Origin: Paracoccaceae bacterium
GTDB lineage: Bacteria; Pseudomonadota; Alphaproteobacteria; Rhodobacterales; Rhodobacteraceae
DNA length: 64,000 bases
Direction of reading: 5' to 3'
Assembly: GCA_020446815.1 (NCBI GenBank)
Contig: JAGRDY010000026.1
Location: forward strand, 434,001 to 498,000
Shown here piece after piece: positions 36,361 to 48,095 of the stretch. The position numbers were made by a program, and so were the translations under genes. The first letter of the stretch is position 1, and each line of letters starts with the position of its first letter. The notes under the pieces were generated by a model. The model saw only the letters and a list, made by a program, of their open reading frames with translations. It was not told the origin of the DNA and searched no databases.

Positions 36361-37134
36361 TCAGAAAAACACGTCGGCCGCAGGGATGCTTCGCTTTCCC
36401 TGCGGCGTCACGAGAATGAGCGCCCCATCCTCGCCGATGCCGTCGAAGGTTCCGGTGGCGGTTTCCGACACCATGCGCGCGGTGATCGGCTGGCCCAGAC
36501 GGGCGGCCCCGGCCAGCCAGGCCCTGCGGATCGGGGCAAACCCGTAGGTGGTGAACTGCGCTTCCCACCGGGCGAAGGCTGTGGCGAGATGGATCAGCAA
36601 TTCATCCGGGATTATCTGCAGCCCGGTTTCGCCCAGCACCGAAACCGGGGCCACCGCGCCGGATTCGACCGTTTCGGACGGCGGCGCGGCGATCAGGTTG
36701 ACGCCGATGCCGATGGCCAGGTGGCTGACGCTACCACTTTGTCCGATGCTTTCCAGAAGTATTCCCGCGACCTTGCCGCCGCTCAGCAAGACATCGTTGG
36801 GCCATTTCAGGCTCAGCCGCGCCGCGGGGCCGCAAAGCTGCGCCAACGCATCGCGCAACGCCAGCGCCGCGATGAAACTGCGTAGCGCCGCCTGCCCCGG
36901 TGCACCGGCCGGGCGCATCACGAGGGTGGCGGCAAAATTACCTTCCGCCGATATCCAGGCCCGGCCGCGGCGGCCGCGCGCCGCCGTCTGGCGACGCGCC
37001 ATGATCCAGGTGGGCCGGGTCAGGGCCGGCGCCAGCCGCGCCGCTTCGGAACTGGTGCTGTCGACTTCATCCAGAACATGACGGGCGATGCCCTCTGGCC
37101 AGATGCCGTTACCGTCTGGCCCATCAGCGGACAA
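36361..37134 (-). CDS. birA: Biotin-[acetyl-CoA-carboxylase] ligase
   Basis: 257 aa biotin protein ligase without the N-terminal DNA-binding domain, so it cannot act as a BirA-type repressor. The biotinyl-AMP site reads [11 protein letters not shown] (about residues 49-59), with KWPNDVLL downstream. Substrate candidates include the biotin-carrier domain of MccA, encoded at 59198-61123. The start overlaps the nuoN stop by 11 bases; a slightly later start is possible. Confidence 0.93.
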   Translation of the reverse strand: MSADGPDGNGIWPEGIARHVLDEVDSTSSEAARLAPALTRPTWIMARRQTAARGRRGRAWISAEGNFAATLVMRPAGAPGQAALRSFIAALALRDALAQLCGPAARLSLKWPNDVLLSGGKVAGILLESIGQSGSVSHLAIGIGVNLIAAPPSETVESGAVAPVSVLGETGLQIIPDELLIHLATAFARWEAQFTTYGFAPIRRAWLAGAARLGQPITARMVSETATGTFDGIGEDGALILVTPQGKRSIPAADVFF

Positions 37135-38563
37135 GAATTTGCGCCGCGGCCGTCGCAGCCCCCTCGACGCCGAAGAGATTGACGACCCCCAGCACCATCA
37201 CCAGCGCCGACCCCATCAGCAAAAGCCATTGCGCCGGCACCATCCGCCCGTCAAGCGCCTCGCCTTCGGCGCCAAAATACATGTAGTAAACGATACGCAG
37301 GTAATAAAACGCGCTTATCACAGAAGCGATGACCCCGGCCACCGCCAGCCAGACAAGCCCGGCATCCACGGCCGCCAGCAAGACCGTGTATTTCGCGAAG
37401 AACCCGAGCATCGGCGGCACACCGGCGAGGCTGAACAAAAGCACCATCAGCGCCAGCGCCTTCAGCGGTTCTTTCTTCGCATAAAGGTTGAGCGCATTGA
37501 TGTCGGTTACCGGAGCGCCATCTCTTTCCATCGACAGGATGAAGGCAAAGGTGCCGACATTCATGACCACATAGATCACCATGTAGATCAGCATCGATTC
37601 CACACCATCGAGCGTTCCCGCAGCCAGCCCCATCAGCGCAAAGCCCATATGGGCGATCGAAGAATAAGCCATCAGCCGCTTGAAATTGCGCTGCCCGATA
37701 CCACCGATCGCCCCGAGAAACATCGACAGTACCGCCAGCAGCGCCAGCACCTGGCTCCAGTCAGACACCGCGCCGCCAAAGGCATCGAACATGAGCCGCG
37801 CGATAAGCGTCATCGCGGCGACCTTGGGGGCCGTGGCGAAAAATGCCGTCACCGGTGTGGGCGACCCTTCATAGACATCCGGCGTCCACATGTGAAAGGG
37901 CACCGCCGAGACCTTGAACGCCAGCCCGGTGATCAGGAAAACCAGACCGAACAGCAGGCCGACCGAAACATGCCCACCCTGGATCGTCGCCAGAATACCC
38001 GAAAAGAGCGTCGTGCCGGTAAATCCATAGGTGAGCGACGCGCCATAAAGCAGCAGGCCCGACGCCAGCGCACCCAGCACGAAATACTTCAGCCCCGCTT
38101 CGGTCGAACGCAGACTGTCACGCCGCAAGGCCGCAACGACATAAAGCGACAGCGAACTCAGCTCCAACCCCATGTAGAGCACCATCAGATCGCCGGCCGA
38201 CACCATGACCATCATGCCGACCGTTGCGAAGGTGATCAGCAGCGGAAACTCGAACCTCCCCAGCCCGCTCCTGGCCATGTAATCCTCGCTCATCGCCAAC
38301 ACGGAGGCAGCGGCCAACAGGACCGTCACCTTGGCAAGACGCGAAAACGCATCGTCGTTGAAGGATTCGCCAAAAGCCATCTGCGCGCCCGACCCGGAAA
38401 GCCCGATCCATGCCGCGACCCCCACCAGCACCGTGACCGTGGCCCAGGTCAGCGTCCCGGTCCACGCATCCTTGCCGTTATAGACCACCCCGATCAGCGC
38501 GGCCATCGCGTAAAGCGCCAGCAACAGCTCGGGCAATATGGCAGAGATATCAGCGGAAATCAT
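37124..38563 (-). CDS. nuoN: NADH-quinone oxidoreductase subunit N
   Basis: 479 aa, one of three antiporter-like proton-pumping subunits in the membrane arm of complex I. About 14 membrane helices; the conserved glutamate region [12 protein letters not shown] and the lysine region [16 protein letters not shown] are in place. It lies 11 bases after nuoM and overlaps birA. Confidence 0.95.
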   Translation of the reverse strand: MISADISAILPELLLALYAMAALIGVVYNGKDAWTGTLTWATVTVLVGVAAWIGLSGSGAQMAFGESFNDDAFSRLAKVTVLLAAASVLAMSEDYMARSGLGRFEFPLLITFATVGMMVMVSAGDLMVLYMGLELSSLSLYVVAALRRDSLRSTEAGLKYFVLGALASGLLLYGASLTYGFTGTTLFSGILATIQGGHVSVGLLFGLVFLITGLAFKVSAVPFHMWTPDVYEGSPTPVTAFFATAPKVAAMTLIARLMFDAFGGAVSDWSQVLALLAVLSMFLGAIGGIGQRNFKRLMAYSSIAHMGFALMGLAAGTLDGVESMLIYMVIYVVMNVGTFAFILSMERDGAPVTDINALNLYAKKEPLKALALMVLLFSLAGVPPMLGFFAKYTVLLAAVDAGLVWLAVAGVIASVISAFYYLRIVYYMYFGAEGEALDGRMVPAQWLLLMGSALVMVLGVVNLFGVEGAATAAAQILVR

Positions 38564-38574
38564 CGCGGTATCCT

Positions 38575-40113
38575 TCAGTGGCCGGCAACCTGCACCGTGC
38601 CGGATGCAGGAATGGCAGCGTGGTATTCAGTGACAAGGGCGCTGACCGACGGGCCGGTGACATCCGTCACCAGACTAGGGTAGAGGCCCAGCAGCAGCGT
38701 CATGGCGACCAGCGGCGCAAAGACCAGCTTTTCGCGGCGCCCCATGTCGGTGATCATGCGCAGGCTTTCCTTGATCAGATCGCCCATCACCACCCGGCGG
38801 TAGAGCCAGAGCGCGTAGGCGGCGCTGAGTATGACCCCCGTGGTGGCAAAGAAGGTGGCCCAGGTATTGACCTGGAATGCCCCCATCAGGGTCATGAACT
38901 CGCCCACGAACCCGCTTGTTCCGGGCAGGCCGACATTGGCCATGGTGAAGAACATGAAGACCAGCGCATAGGCCGGCATCCGGTTCACGAGCCCGCCATA
39001 GGCGTCGATGTCGCGCGTGTGCATCCGGTCATAGATCACCCCGACGCAAAGGAAAAGCGCGCCCGACACGAAGCCGTGCGACAGCATCTGAAAGATTGCG
39101 CCATCGACGCCTTGCTGGTTCGCCGCGAAGGTGCCGATGGTGACGTATCCCATATGCGCGACCGAGGAATAGGCGATCAGCTTCTTCATGTCGGTCTGCG
39201 CCAGCGCCACCAGCGACGTGTAGACGATGGCGATGGCCGACAGCCAGAAGACGAAGCCGGAAAGCTGATAGGAAGCGACGGGAAACATCGGCAGTGAAAA
39301 GCGCAGGAAGCCATAGCCGCCCATCTTCAGCAAGATCGCCGCCAGAACCACCGACCCGCCCGTGGGCGCCTGCACATGCGCATCCGGAAGCCAGGTGTGC
39401 AGCGGCCACATCGGCAGCTTGACCGCGAAAGAGGCGAAGAAGGCCACCCACAAGAGCGTCTGCAACCCGCCGACGATATGGAAGCCGAAGACATTCATCG
39501 TCTCTGACGCGAATACATGATTCAGCAATGTCGGAATATCCGTGGTCTGGGCATCGACATACATCGCGATCAGCGCCACCAGCATCAGAACCGACCCCAA
39601 AAACGTGTAGAGGAAGAACTTGAAGGCCGCGTAGATCCGATCCTTGCCCCCCCAGATGCCGATGATCAGAAACATCGGGATCAACTGCCCTTCGAAGAAC
39701 AGATAAAACAGCACCATGTCGAGCGCCACGAAGACGCCAAGCATCAGCCCTTCGAGCACCAGAAAGGCGATCATGTATTCCTTCACCCGTACCTTGACTT
39801 CCCAGCACGACAGGATGGTGATCGGCATCAGGAAGGTGGTCAGCAAGACAAACAGGATCGAAATCCCGTCAACGCCCACCTTGTATTTCAACCCGAGAAT
39901 CCAGTCGCGCTCCTCGACGAACTGAAACCCGGTATCGGCCGGGTTGAACCCCGTCAGCAGGAAGATCGACACAAGGAAGGTCGCCGTGGTCGCCGTCAGC
40001 GCCACCCATTTGGCGTTCCGGCTTGCGGCCTCGTCGTCGCCGCGCAGGAGAAGCGCCAGAATCGCCGCCGCCACGAGCGGGATAAAGGTGATGATGGAAA
40101 GCAGGTTGGCCAT
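38575..40113 (-). CDS. nuoM: NADH-quinone oxidoreductase subunit M
   Basis: 512 aa antiporter-like subunit. The conserved glutamate lies in [18 protein letters not shown] and the broken-helix lysine in [15 protein letters not shown]. The ATG at 40113 is chosen because it shares one base with the nuoL stop and gives the normal start [13 protein letters not shown]; the frame is open for 84 further codons inside nuoL. Inner membrane. Confidence 0.95.
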   Translation of the reverse strand: MANLLSIITFIPLVAAAILALLLRGDDEAASRNAKWVALTATTATFLVSIFLLTGFNPADTGFQFVEERDWILGLKYKVGVDGISILFVLLTTFLMPITILSCWEVKVRVKEYMIAFLVLEGLMLGVFVALDMVLFYLFFEGQLIPMFLIIGIWGGKDRIYAAFKFFLYTFLGSVLMLVALIAMYVDAQTTDIPTLLNHVFASETMNVFGFHIVGGLQTLLWVAFFASFAVKLPMWPLHTWLPDAHVQAPTGGSVVLAAILLKMGGYGFLRFSLPMFPVASYQLSGFVFWLSAIAIVYTSLVALAQTDMKKLIAYSSVAHMGYVTIGTFAANQQGVDGAIFQMLSHGFVSGALFLCVGVIYDRMHTRDIDAYGGLVNRMPAYALVFMFFTMANVGLPGTSGFVGEFMTLMGAFQVNTWATFFATTGVILSAAYALWLYRRVVMGDLIKESLRMITDMGRREKLVFAPLVAMTLLLGLYPSLVTDVTGPSVSALVTEYHAAIPASGTVQVAGH

Positions 40114-42266
40114 TATCGTGCGCCCCCCGACAGCATCATCCAGGTGATCAGCAGGCCGATGCCGATCACCATCGCGAAGGCATAATGAAACAGGTAGCCC
40201 GACTGCGCCCGGCCGGCCAGCCGTGTCAGCATCGGTATGATCCCCATCGCGACCCCGTTGATCGACCCGTCGATGGTGTTGCCATCGCCGCGCCGCCACA
40301 AGAACGACCCGATCCATTTGGCAGGAGACACGAATATCACCTCGTAAATTTCGTCGAAATACCATTTGTTGAGCAGGAAGGCGTAGATGCCCGGCACCGT
40401 TTCGGCAAAGCGGCGCGGCAAGCTCACATCGCGGATATAGAACATCCAGGCAACGACGAAGCCCAGCACCATCGCCACGAAGGGCGACACCTTCACCCAG
40501 GCCGGCGCATGATGCGCATCGTCCAGCACATGATTGTCTGCGGCCATGAAGATAGCGCCCTGCGGGGCCTGCCCGGCCACGGCGGCGTGGCCCTCAGGGG
40601 CGGTCACGGCGGCCTCGGCACCGTGGCCTTCGGCAACCTCGGCCCCGGCCGCATCGCTACCATGCGAGGCGCCCGCCGCCTCCGTCCCGCCGGTCGCGGT
40701 TCCGGACTCGGCCGCCTCATGTTGGACCATGCCGAAGAATGCCGTGACCTTGGCGTGATCGCCAAAGAACGCCCCGTACCAGATCATGCCGGAGAACGCC
40801 GCGCCCAGAGCCAGCACCCCCAGCGGGACAAGCATGTTCATCGGGCTTTCATGGGCATGTTCGTGGGCATGATGATCGCCGCGCGGTGCGCCGTAGAAGG
40901 TCATGAACATCAGCCGCCAGGAATAGAACGCGGTGAACGCCGCGGCGACCACCAATGCCCAGAAGGCAAATCCGTTGCCGGCGCCCCAGGTGCTTTCGAT
41001 GATCGCGTCCTTCGACAGGAAGCCGGCAAATCCGATCGGAACCCCGAACAACCCCTCAGAGAACGGAATGCCGACGCCGGTAATCGCCAACGTGCCGATC
41101 ATCATCGCCCAGAACGTATAGGGCACCTTGGTGCGAAGCCCGCCGTAATGGCGCATGTCCTGTTCGTGGTGCATCGCGGTGATCACCGAACCGGCGCCCA
41201 GAAACAGCATCGCCTTGAAGAAGGCATGGGTAAAGAGATGGAACATCGCCGCACCGTAGACGCCGGCACCGGCGGCGGCGAACATGTAGCCGAGTTGCGA
41301 ACAGGTCGAATAGGCGATGACACGCTTGATGTCGTTCTGCACCAGGCCGATGGTCGCGGCAAAGAACGCGGTTGCCGCGCCGATATAGATGACGATCAGC
41401 TTGGCCTCGGGTGCATATTCGAACAATGGCGACATGCGGCAGACCAGAAACACCCCTGCCGTCACCATGGTTGCCGCATGAATCAGCGCGGAAACCGGAG
41501 TCGGGCCTTCCATCGCGTCGGGCAGCCATGTGTGCAAGAACAGTTGCGCCGATTTGCCCATCGCACCGACAAACAGCAAGAACGCCAGGAGATTGGCGGC
41601 ATTCCACTGCCCCCAAAGAAAGCCCAGCTGCGTCTGCGCCAGTTGCGGGGCGGCGGCGAACACGTCATCCAGGCGGATGCTGTCAACGAGATAGAAGAGC
41701 CCGAAGATACCGAGCAAAAAGCCGAAATCGCCGACCCGGTTAACCACGAAAGCCTTGATCGCCGCCGCATTGGCGCTGGGTTTCCGGTAATAGAATCCGA
41801 TCAGCAGGTAGGAGGCGACGCCAACCCCTTCCCAACCGAAAAACATCTGCAACAGGTTGTCGGCCGTCACCAGCGCCAGCATGGCGAAGGTGAAGAACGA
41901 CAGATAAGCGAAGAAACGCGGCTTGTAGCTCACTCCCTCGGCGAAGTTTTCATCGTGGGCCATGTAGCCCCAGGAATAGAGATGCACCAGCGCCGACACG
42001 GTGGTCACCACCACCAGCATGATCGCGGTCAACCGGTCCAGCCTGACCGACCATGCGGTATCGAGGCTGCCTGACTGGATGAAATCCGCGACGTGAATGT
42101 GCTGCGTCGCCCCGTCAAAGCCCAGAAACACGATCCAGCTCAGCAAACAGGCGAAAAACAGCACCCCTGTGGTGATCGCCTGTGCCGCCACCTCGCCAAT
42201 GTAGCGCCAGCCGAACCCGGCGATGAGTGCCGCCACCAGAGAGGCAAGAACGATAAGACTGACCAT
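40113..42266 (-). CDS. nuoL: NADH-quinone oxidoreductase subunit L, with low-complexity insert
   Basis: 717 aa antiporter-like subunit carrying the long lateral helix of the membrane arm; E. coli NuoL has 613. The core motif [24 protein letters not shown] and [21 protein letters not shown] are intact. The extra length includes an Ala/Gly/His/Glu-rich stretch of about 60 residues (about 511-570) just before the C-terminal lateral helix region, probably a disordered loop. Starts six bases after nuoK. Confidence 0.95.
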   Translation of the reverse strand: MVSLIVLASLVAALIAGFGWRYIGEVAAQAITTGVLFFACLLSWIVFLGFDGATQHIHVADFIQSGSLDTAWSVRLDRLTAIMLVVVTTVSALVHLYSWGYMAHDENFAEGVSYKPRFFAYLSFFTFAMLALVTADNLLQMFFGWEGVGVASYLLIGFYYRKPSANAAAIKAFVVNRVGDFGFLLGIFGLFYLVDSIRLDDVFAAAPQLAQTQLGFLWGQWNAANLLAFLLFVGAMGKSAQLFLHTWLPDAMEGPTPVSALIHAATMVTAGVFLVCRMSPLFEYAPEAKLIVIYIGAATAFFAATIGLVQNDIKRVIAYSTCSQLGYMFAAAGAGVYGAAMFHLFTHAFFKAMLFLGAGSVITAMHHEQDMRHYGGLRTKVPYTFWAMMIGTLAITGVGIPFSEGLFGVPIGFAGFLSKDAIIESTWGAGNGFAFWALVVAAAFTAFYSWRLMFMTFYGAPRGDHHAHEHAHESPMNMLVPLGVLALGAAFSGMIWYGAFFGDHAKVTAFFGMVQHEAAESGTATGGTEAAGASHGSDAAGAEVAEGHGAEAAVTAPEGHAAVAGQAPQGAIFMAADNHVLDDAHHAPAWVKVSPFVAMVLGFVVAWMFYIRDVSLPRRFAETVPGIYAFLLNKWYFDEIYEVIFVSPAKWIGSFLWRRGDGNTIDGSINGVAMGIIPMLTRLAGRAQSGYLFHYAFAMVIGIGLLITWMMLSGGAR

Positions 42267-42272
42267 TTGCCC

Positions 42273-42578
42273 CTAACCTTTCATCACATTGACGTCTTCG
42301 ACGTCGATAGAGCCGCGGTTGCGGAAGAAACAGACGAGAATCGCCAGGCCGATCGCCGCCTCGGCCGCCGCCACCGTGAGGACGAACATGGTGAATACCT
42401 GCCCCACAAGATCGTGCAGGAAGGATGAGAAGGCGACAAAGTTGATGTTGACCGCAAGCAGCATCAGCTCGATCGACATCAGGATGACGATGACGTTCTT
42501 CCGGTTGAGGAAGATGCCGAAGATGCCGATCACGAACAGTGTCGCGGCTACGCCAAGATAATGTGTCAGTCCGATCAT
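42273..42578 (-). CDS. nuoK: NADH-quinone oxidoreductase subunit K
   Basis: 101 aa, three membrane helices. Two conserved glutamates take part in proton transfer: one in [15 protein letters not shown], the other in [15 protein letters not shown]. Start at 42578 has GAGG seven bases upstream; an adjacent ATG at 42581 is possible. The start overlaps the stop of the inserted gene upstream. Confidence 0.95.
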   Translation of the reverse strand: MIGLTHYLGVAATLFVIGIFGIFLNRKNVIVILMSIELMLLAVNINFVAFSSFLHDLVGQVFTMFVLTVAAAEAAIGLAILVCFFRNRGSIDVEDVNVMKG

Positions 42579-43084
42579 CATGATGCCTCGTAAGGTTTCT
42601 TGTCGCCGCGCAGCTCTGGGTATAACACACGGCAACGGCAGGTCTCTGCTCTGCCATTTTGGTAGATCGCCGCATATTCTCTGGCCGAGTACCCAAAATC
42701 TCTTGCCGACTCGACAATCCCATCCAATCCGATGGAAGTCGCGGCTTCACTCATCTTCGCCTTGAATTCGCCGAAGCGCGAAGCGTCGTACTTCTGGGGT
42801 ATGACGATTTTGTCGTCATAGTCAGTCCGACTAGAAGAATATGTTACGAACAGGTTCCGACCGCTGCGACAATCCTCGATTTCGACGAAACTGAAATTGT
42901 CTCTACCAGTTTCGTCGGGCGAGGAGTCCCCCCCCTCGTTCGCCACCAGCCCTCCGCCAACATCATAGGGCTCGCCAACGCCGCCATGCCCGCCAAAAGA
43001 CGCCGCGCAATCAGAAGTCGATAGGAACATTCCAGCGCATGCAGCCAATCCCGACAGGCCCGATATGAGGAAGACGTTCTTCAT
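42578..43084 (-). CDS. Exported hypothetical protein inserted between nuoJ and nuoK
   Basis: 168 aa, family not recognised. The N-terminus is a signal peptide or lipoprotein signal ([18 protein letters not shown], cysteine at 16 in LAAC). The mature part is rich in Gly, Asp and Ser, contains several cysteines (IEDCRSG, ETCRCRV) and aromatic residues, and ends [11 protein letters not shown]. The DNA is visibly less GC-rich than the flanking nuo genes, which suggests acquisition. It is transcribed with the operon and its stop overlaps the nuoK start. Nothing links it to complex I beyond position. Confidence 0.65.
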   Translation of the reverse strand: MKNVFLISGLSGLAACAGMFLSTSDCAASFGGHGGVGEPYDVGGGLVANEGGDSSPDETGRDNFSFVEIEDCRSGRNLFVTYSSSRTDYDDKIVIPQKYDASRFGEFKAKMSEAATSIGLDGIVESARDFGYSAREYAAIYQNGRAETCRCRVLYPELRGDKKPYEAS

Positions 43085-43091
43085 CGTCCGG

Positions 43092-43700
43092 TCAAAGCCC
43101 CTGCCCCGGCTTCACGTCCTTCAGTTCCATCGCCTTGGCGGGATCGCGCCACATCTGCTGCATCACGTTCTGGCGCTTGACGTCCTTGCGGTGCCGCAGC
43201 GTCAGCACGATCGCCCCGATCATCGCCACCAGAAGGATCAGCCCGGCAAGCTGGAAAAGCAGGATGTATTTGTCGTAGATCAGCAGCCCCAGCGCGGCGG
43301 TATTGGCCACGCCGTCCGGTGTCACCGCGCCGCGCATCGCATCCGCCCCGTCGGCCGATTGCCAGGCGCCAAAGACAATGCCCAGCTGCATCAGGATGAT
43401 CACGCCGATCAGCAGGCCCAAAGGCATGTAACGTGCCATTTCGCCTTTCAGCTCGGCGAAATCGACATCGAGCATCATCACCACGAACAAGAACAGCACC
43501 GCCACCGCGCCGACATAGACGATGATCAACAGCATCGCCACGAATTCCGCCCCCAAGAGCACGAAAAGCCCCGCCGAGGACAAAAACGCCAGGATCAGCC
43601 ACAAGACCGAATGGACGGGGTTGCGCGACACCACAACCATCAGCCCTGCCGCGACCACCGAGATGGCGAAAAGGTAAAAGGCCAAAACCGCGACCGTCAT
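43092..43700 (-). CDS. nuoJ: NADH-quinone oxidoreductase subunit J
   Basis: 202 aa, five membrane helices. The conserved region [22 protein letters not shown] contains the pi-bulge helix that rearranges during turnover. Its start overlaps the stop of the carboxymuconolactone decarboxylase-like gene by four bases, and the inserted exported protein follows after seven bases. Confidence 0.94.
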   Translation of the reverse strand: MTVAVLAFYLFAISVVAAGLMVVVSRNPVHSVLWLILAFLSSAGLFVLLGAEFVAMLLIIVYVGAVAVLFLFVVMMLDVDFAELKGEMARYMPLGLLIGVIILMQLGIVFGAWQSADGADAMRGAVTPDGVANTAALGLLIYDKYILLFQLAGLILLVAMIGAIVLTLRHRKDVKRQNVMQQMWRDPAKAMELKDVKPGQGL

Positions 43701-44104
43701 GCATCGTCTCCCTGCTCGTCAAAGACGCTCTGGGCAATCTCGAGCGCCTTGCTCATCGCCGGCAAGCCGCCGAACATGCTCATCTGATAGATCACTTCGG
43801 CGATCTCGCGCTTGCTCGCGCCGGCCGCCAACGCATGGCGGATCGTCAATTTCAACTGCGGTTCACCCGCGGATCCCATGATCACCAGACCCCCGAGCAC
43901 CACCAGCAGGCGCGTGCGGGCATCCAGCCCTTCGCGGTTGAAGGTCTTGCCGAACCACATTTCCAGCATGTCCTTCGACATGGTCGGAAACATCTGGTCG
44001 AGCCCCTTGGGCGCGAAACTCTCCAGGGCCGGATTGAAGGCCTTGGCCATGTCCTGACCCTGCTGCATCATCTGTGCAAAGAGTTTCTGGAATTCTTCGG
44101 TCAT
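43697..44104 (-). CDS. Carboxymuconolactone decarboxylase family protein in the nuo operon
   Basis: 135 aa. The CMD/AhpD fold region is clear: [57 protein letters not shown] (about 60-115). The CxxC of AhpD peroxidases is absent, so it is not a thiol peroxidase. The N-terminal 50 residues are Met/Gln-rich and helical. It overlaps nuoI and nuoJ by four bases each, so it is fully coupled to the operon. Non-core reading frames between nuo genes are known from Paracoccus and Rhodobacter; an assembly role is only a guess. Confidence 0.85.
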   Translation of the reverse strand: MTEEFQKLFAQMMQQGQDMAKAFNPALESFAPKGLDQMFPTMSKDMLEMWFGKTFNREGLDARTRLLVVLGGLVIMGSAGEPQLKLTIRHALAAGASKREIAEVIYQMSMFGGLPAMSKALEIAQSVFDEQGDDA

Positions 44105-44604
44105 CTGTAGGGCGCGTCCAGTTCGAGGTTGCGGGCGATCTCGGCCTCCCAGCGCTCGCCGTTATCGAGCAGCTTGGCCTTGTCGAAAAACAGTTCCTCG
44201 CGGGTTTCGGCGGCGAATTCGAAATTCGGCCCCTCGACAATGGCATCGACCGGGCAGGCCTCCTGGCAGAAACCGCAATAAATGCATTTCGTCATGTCGA
44301 TGTCGTAGCGCGTGGTGCGGCGGCTGCCGTCTTCGCGCGGCTCGGCGTCGATGGTGATCGCCTGGGCCGGGCAGATCGCTTCACAGAGCTTGCAGGCGAT
44401 GCAACGTTCCTCGCCATTGGGATAGCGTCGCAGTGCATGTTCGCCGCGAAAACGCGGCGAAAGCGGCCCCTTTTCATGCGGGTAGTTCAGCGTCGCCTTC
44501 GGCGCGAAGAAATACCTGAACCCCACCTTGAAACCCAGCCACATGTCCCACAACAGGAAATACTTGGCTGCGCGCGCATAATCGGTCGTCCGTGCCGGTT
44601 GCAT
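44101..44604 (-). CDS. nuoI: NADH-quinone oxidoreductase subunit I
   Basis: 167 aa ferredoxin-type subunit carrying clusters N6a and N6b. Two 4Fe-4S motifs: C68, C71, C74, C78 ([12 protein letters not shown]) and C107, C110, C113, C117 ([12 protein letters not shown]). It passes electrons toward N2 on NuoB. Two bases from nuoH; overlaps the CMD-like gene. Confidence 0.96.
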   Translation of the reverse strand: MQPARTTDYARAAKYFLLWDMWLGFKVGFRYFFAPKATLNYPHEKGPLSPRFRGEHALRRYPNGEERCIACKLCEAICPAQAITIDAEPREDGSRRTTRYDIDMTKCIYCGFCQEACPVDAIVEGPNFEFAAETREELFFDKAKLLDNGERWEAEIARNLELDAPYR

Positions 44605-44606
44605 GA

Positions 44607-45644
44607 TCAGCCTCCCATCGCCCAGCGCGCCCAGAAACCGCCAAGCACTTCGAATTTCGCCAGAAACGACACGATGACCACCCAGCCGATGGACAGCGGC
44701 AAAAACACCTTCCAGCCGATCCGCATCAACTGGTCATAGCGGTAACGCGGCACGATGGCCTTGACCATCGCGAAGAGGAAAAAGAAGAACCACATCTTGC
44801 CGACCATCCACCACCAGCCGTCCGGCAGGAACGGAATGGGCGAAAGCCAACCGCCGAAGAAGAGGAGCGAAATGAGCGCGCACATCAGGAAAATGGCGAT
44901 GTACTCGCCGGCCATGAAAAGAAGGTAGGGCGTCGAGGAATATTCCACCATGAAGCCCGCCACCAGTTCCGATTCCGCTTCGGGCAGATCGAAGGGCGGG
45001 CGGTTCGTCTCGGCCAGGGCCGATATGAAGAACAGCACCATCATCGGCAGATGCGGCAGCCAGTACCAGTTGAAAAGCCCGTAACGACCCTCTTGCGCCG
45101 CAACGATATCGCCGAAATTCAGCGACCCCGTGGATATGACCACCCCGATGATGATCAGGCCCAGCGACACCTCGTAGGAAATCATCTGCGCCGCCGAGCG
45201 CAGGCTGCCCAGAAACGGATATTTCGAGTTTGACGCCCAGCCGCCCATGATCACGCCGTAAACCTCGAGCGAGGATATCGCGAAGACGAATAGAATGGCG
45301 ACATTGATGTCCGACAGGACCCAGCCCGCGTTGAACGGAATGACCGCCCAGGCCAGGATCGCCAGAACGAAAGACAGCATCGGGGCGAGGAAAAACACGA
45401 ACTTGTCGCCCCCGGCGGGTACGACGATTTCCTTGACCACATATTTCAGCGCATCGGCCACCGATTGCAGCAGGCCAAAGGCCCCCACCACATTCGGCCC
45501 CCGGCGCATCTGCACGGCGGCCCAGACCTTGCGGTCGCCATAGACAAGAAACAGCAAACTGATCATCACGAAGGCGATGATCCCCAGGCCCTGTACGAAG
45601 ATCAGCAGGAAGGTACCCAGCGGGGTGGAAAGAAATTCAGCCAT
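44607..45644 (-). CDS. nuoH: NADH-quinone oxidoreductase subunit H
   Basis: 345 aa, eight or nine membrane helices; forms much of the quinone channel with NuoB and NuoD. Conserved regions include [23 protein letters not shown] near the start and [26 protein letters not shown]. The inserted lipoprotein gene lies 16 bases upstream of its start. Confidence 0.96.
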   Translation of the reverse strand: MAEFLSTPLGTFLLIFVQGLGIIAFVMISLLFLVYGDRKVWAAVQMRRGPNVVGAFGLLQSVADALKYVVKEIVVPAGGDKFVFFLAPMLSFVLAILAWAVIPFNAGWVLSDINVAILFVFAISSLEVYGVIMGGWASNSKYPFLGSLRSAAQMISYEVSLGLIIIGVVISTGSLNFGDIVAAQEGRYGLFNWYWLPHLPMMVLFFISALAETNRPPFDLPEAESELVAGFMVEYSSTPYLLFMAGEYIAIFLMCALISLLFFGGWLSPIPFLPDGWWWMVGKMWFFFFLFAMVKAIVPRYRYDQLMRIGWKVFLPLSIGWVVIVSFLAKFEVLGGFWARWAMGG

Positions 45645-45659
45645 TTTTACCCATGTTCC

Positions 45660-46070
45660 TCAGACCGTCGGTATCCCTCGTTCGGCGCAATCGGCCACCG
45701 TCACTTCCGCGTCGATGGTGCGCAGCCCGCGGGGTAGCGATGGCGAGATCGTGTAAACAGCATCCGCCCGCCAAACGCCACCCTCTTCGTCAATTTTCGT
45801 GCGCACATGGCGCGCAAAACCATAGTTGTTTTCCATCGTATAGCCCGCCGCCATGCAACGCGCATAGGCCTCCACGTCCTTTTCGCCGCGCGCACCGGAC
45901 ATGCGCACATTGAACGCCACCAGCGTATCATCGAGACGCAGCACATCGCCACCCTGATAGATCGGGGCATAGCTTCCGGCCCCCGGGTCGGAATGCCCCG
46001 CCCCGGCACATCCGACCAACCCGGCAAGCAGACCGGGCAGGGCCAGAAATGTTGTGCCGGGCAACCCCAT
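45660..46070 (-). CDS. Small lipoprotein between nuoG and nuoH
   Basis: 136 aa. Signal peptide with a lipobox (LLAGLVGCAG, cysteine at 21). The mature part is a compact periplasm-facing domain with cysteines in YARCMAAG and VADCAERG and the sequence FNVRMSGARGEKDVEAY. Family not recognised; small lipoproteins at this position are in my recollection usual in Rhodobacteraceae nuo operons. Three bases from nuoG, 15 from nuoH. Confidence 0.72.
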   Translation of the reverse strand: MGLPGTTFLALPGLLAGLVGCAGAGHSDPGAGSYAPIYQGGDVLRLDDTLVAFNVRMSGARGEKDVEAYARCMAAGYTMENNYGFARHVRTKIDEEGGVWRADAVYTISPSLPRGLRTIDAEVTVADCAERGIPTV

Positions 46071-46073
46071 CGC

Positions 46074-48092
46074 CTATTCCGCCGCGATCGACGCTTCGGC
46101 GCGTGCGTGAGCCAGGGCAGAAAGCTCCGCCATCAGCGCCGAGGCTCGCGCCACCGGGTTTGTCAGATAGAAATCCTTGATCTTGTAGTGGAAATCGGCC
46201 TTGGCGGGGGCGCGCAACGGCAGCCGGTTCCACGGGTTCTCGGCGATCTGGCCGATTTCGCCAAGATGTGGATGCGCGCCCACCAGAGCCTTGCGCAATG
46301 CGGCCAGCGTATTCCAGGGCTGGGCCGCCCCCAGTTCCGCCGAGAGCGCGCGCAGGACCGCCCAGTTTTCCTTGGCCTCACCCGGTGCGAATCCGGCGCG
46401 CATCGCCAGTTGCGGGCGGCCTTCGGTATTGACGAACAGGCCGTTTTCCTCCGTGTAGGCCGCACCCGGCAGGATGATGTCTGCGCGGTGGGCGCCCCGG
46501 TCGCCATGCGACCCCTGATAGATCACCACCGGCCCCGCCGCGATTTCGATTTCGTCCGCGCCGAGGTTGTAGACCACCTCGGCCCCGTCCAGCGCCGCCG
46601 TCAGGCCGCCATCGGTGACCGCACCGACATCCATCGCCCCCACACGCGCGGCGGCATCGTGCAAAACCAGAAATTTCGAGCCCGTCATTTCGGCGAATTT
46701 CATCGCGTGGCTCAATACGGCCTCGCCATCGGCCTCGTTAAGCGCGCCCATGCCGACGATGACCAGCGTTTCGCGGCCCAACGCATCCTCATGCGGTTTG
46801 TCGGTCAATGCCTTGAGCGCGGCGCGGCCCGTTCCCAGATGGGTATATTCATAGGTCAGATCGGCCCTGGGGCCGATGACGCCGACCTTGGCGCCCCGTG
46901 TCCAGGCCTTGCGGATCCGGGCATTCAGCACCGGCGCCTCGATGCGCGGGTTGGTGCCGATCAGCATGATCGCCTTGGCAGTGTCGATATCCTCGATGCG
47001 CGCGGTGCCGACATAGCCCGACCGGTTGCCCTCGGGCAGCTTGGCGCCATCGGTGCGGCACTCGACGGAACCGCCCTGGCTCTCGACAAGCTGTTTTAGC
47101 GAAAACGCCGCCTCGACCGGCACGAGATCGCCGACAAGGCCCGCAACCTTCCTGCCCTTCATCGCGCTCGCGGCGGCGCCCAGGGCTTCGGGCCAGCTTG
47201 CCTGGCGCAGCTTGCCCTTTTCACGGATATAGGGCGTATCGAGCCGCTGACGGCGCAAACCATCCGAGATGTGGCGCGTCTTGTCGGAAATCCACTCCTC
47301 GTTCACGCCATCGTGGTTGCGCGGCAGGATGCGCATCACTTCCCGGCCCTTGGTGTCGACGCGGATGTTCGAGCCAAACGCGTCCATCACGTCGATACTC
47401 TCGGTCTTGGTCAGTTCCCAGGGCCGCGCGGTAAACGCATAGGGCTTGTTGGTCAGCGCCCCCACGGGGCACAGATCGACCACGTTGCCCTGCATGTTGG
47501 ATTCCAGCATCTTGCCGAGATAGGTCACAACGTCTGAATCCTCGCCGCGCCCGAGGATGCCCAGTTCCGGCACCCCGGCAACCTCGGTGATGAAGCGCAC
47601 ACAGCGTGTGCAGGAAATGCACCGGGTCATCACCGTGCCCACGAGAGGCCCGAAATCTTCATCCATGCGTGCCCGTTTCGGTTCACGGAAACGGCTGAAA
47701 TCAACGCCGTAGGCCATTGCCTGATCCTGCAAATCGCACTCGCCGCCCTGATCGCAGATCGGGCAATCGAGCGGATGGTTGATCAGCAGGAACTCCATCA
47801 CCCCTTCACGGGCCTTCTTGACCATCGGCGAATTGGTCTTGACCACCGGCGGTGCGCCTTCCGGACCGGGGCGCAGATCCTTGACCTGCATTGCACAGGA
47901 AGCCGCCGGTTTCGGCGGCCCGCCGACGATCTCGACAAGACACATCCGGCAGTTGCCGGCAATGGACAGCCGCTCGTGATAACAAAAGCGCGGAATTTCC
48001 ACGCCCGCCTGTTCGCAGGCCTGAATGAGCGTAAGGTTCGGATCAACGTCAACCTCTTTCCCGTCGATGATGATCTTGCGGAGTTCGGCCAT
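46074..48092 (-). CDS. nuoG: NADH-quinone oxidoreductase subunit G
   Basis: 672 aa. The N-terminus binds a 2Fe-2S cluster (C37, C48, C51, then CAMQ), then a 4Fe-4S pair of motifs ([17 protein letters not shown] and [10 protein letters not shown]). The C-terminal part is a molybdopterin-oxidoreductase fold without cofactor. Carries electrons from NuoF/NuoE to NuoI. The small membrane-protein gene lies three bases upstream. Confidence 0.96.
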   Translation of the reverse strand: MAELRKIIIDGKEVDVDPNLTLIQACEQAGVEIPRFCYHERLSIAGNCRMCLVEIVGGPPKPAASCAMQVKDLRPGPEGAPPVVKTNSPMVKKAREGVMEFLLINHPLDCPICDQGGECDLQDQAMAYGVDFSRFREPKRARMDEDFGPLVGTVMTRCISCTRCVRFITEVAGVPELGILGRGEDSDVVTYLGKMLESNMQGNVVDLCPVGALTNKPYAFTARPWELTKTESIDVMDAFGSNIRVDTKGREVMRILPRNHDGVNEEWISDKTRHISDGLRRQRLDTPYIREKGKLRQASWPEALGAAASAMKGRKVAGLVGDLVPVEAAFSLKQLVESQGGSVECRTDGAKLPEGNRSGYVGTARIEDIDTAKAIMLIGTNPRIEAPVLNARIRKAWTRGAKVGVIGPRADLTYEYTHLGTGRAALKALTDKPHEDALGRETLVIVGMGALNEADGEAVLSHAMKFAEMTGSKFLVLHDAAARVGAMDVGAVTDGGLTAALDGAEVVYNLGADEIEIAAGPVVIYQGSHGDRGAHRADIILPGAAYTEENGLFVNTEGRPQLAMRAGFAPGEAKENWAVLRALSAELGAAQPWNTLAALRKALVGAHPHLGEIGQIAENPWNRLPLRAPAKADFHYKIKDFYLTNPVARASALMAELSALAHARAEASIAAE

Positions 48093-48095
48093 GGT

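Noticed and set aside
36361-37134. BirA as a biotin operon repressor
   Set aside because: The N-terminal DNA-binding domain is missing, so only the ligase function is supported.
40185-42074. A 629-codon open frame on the plus strand opposite nuoL
   Set aside because: Composition is His/Arg/Gln-rich as expected for the antisense of a membrane protein gene; nuoL is certain.
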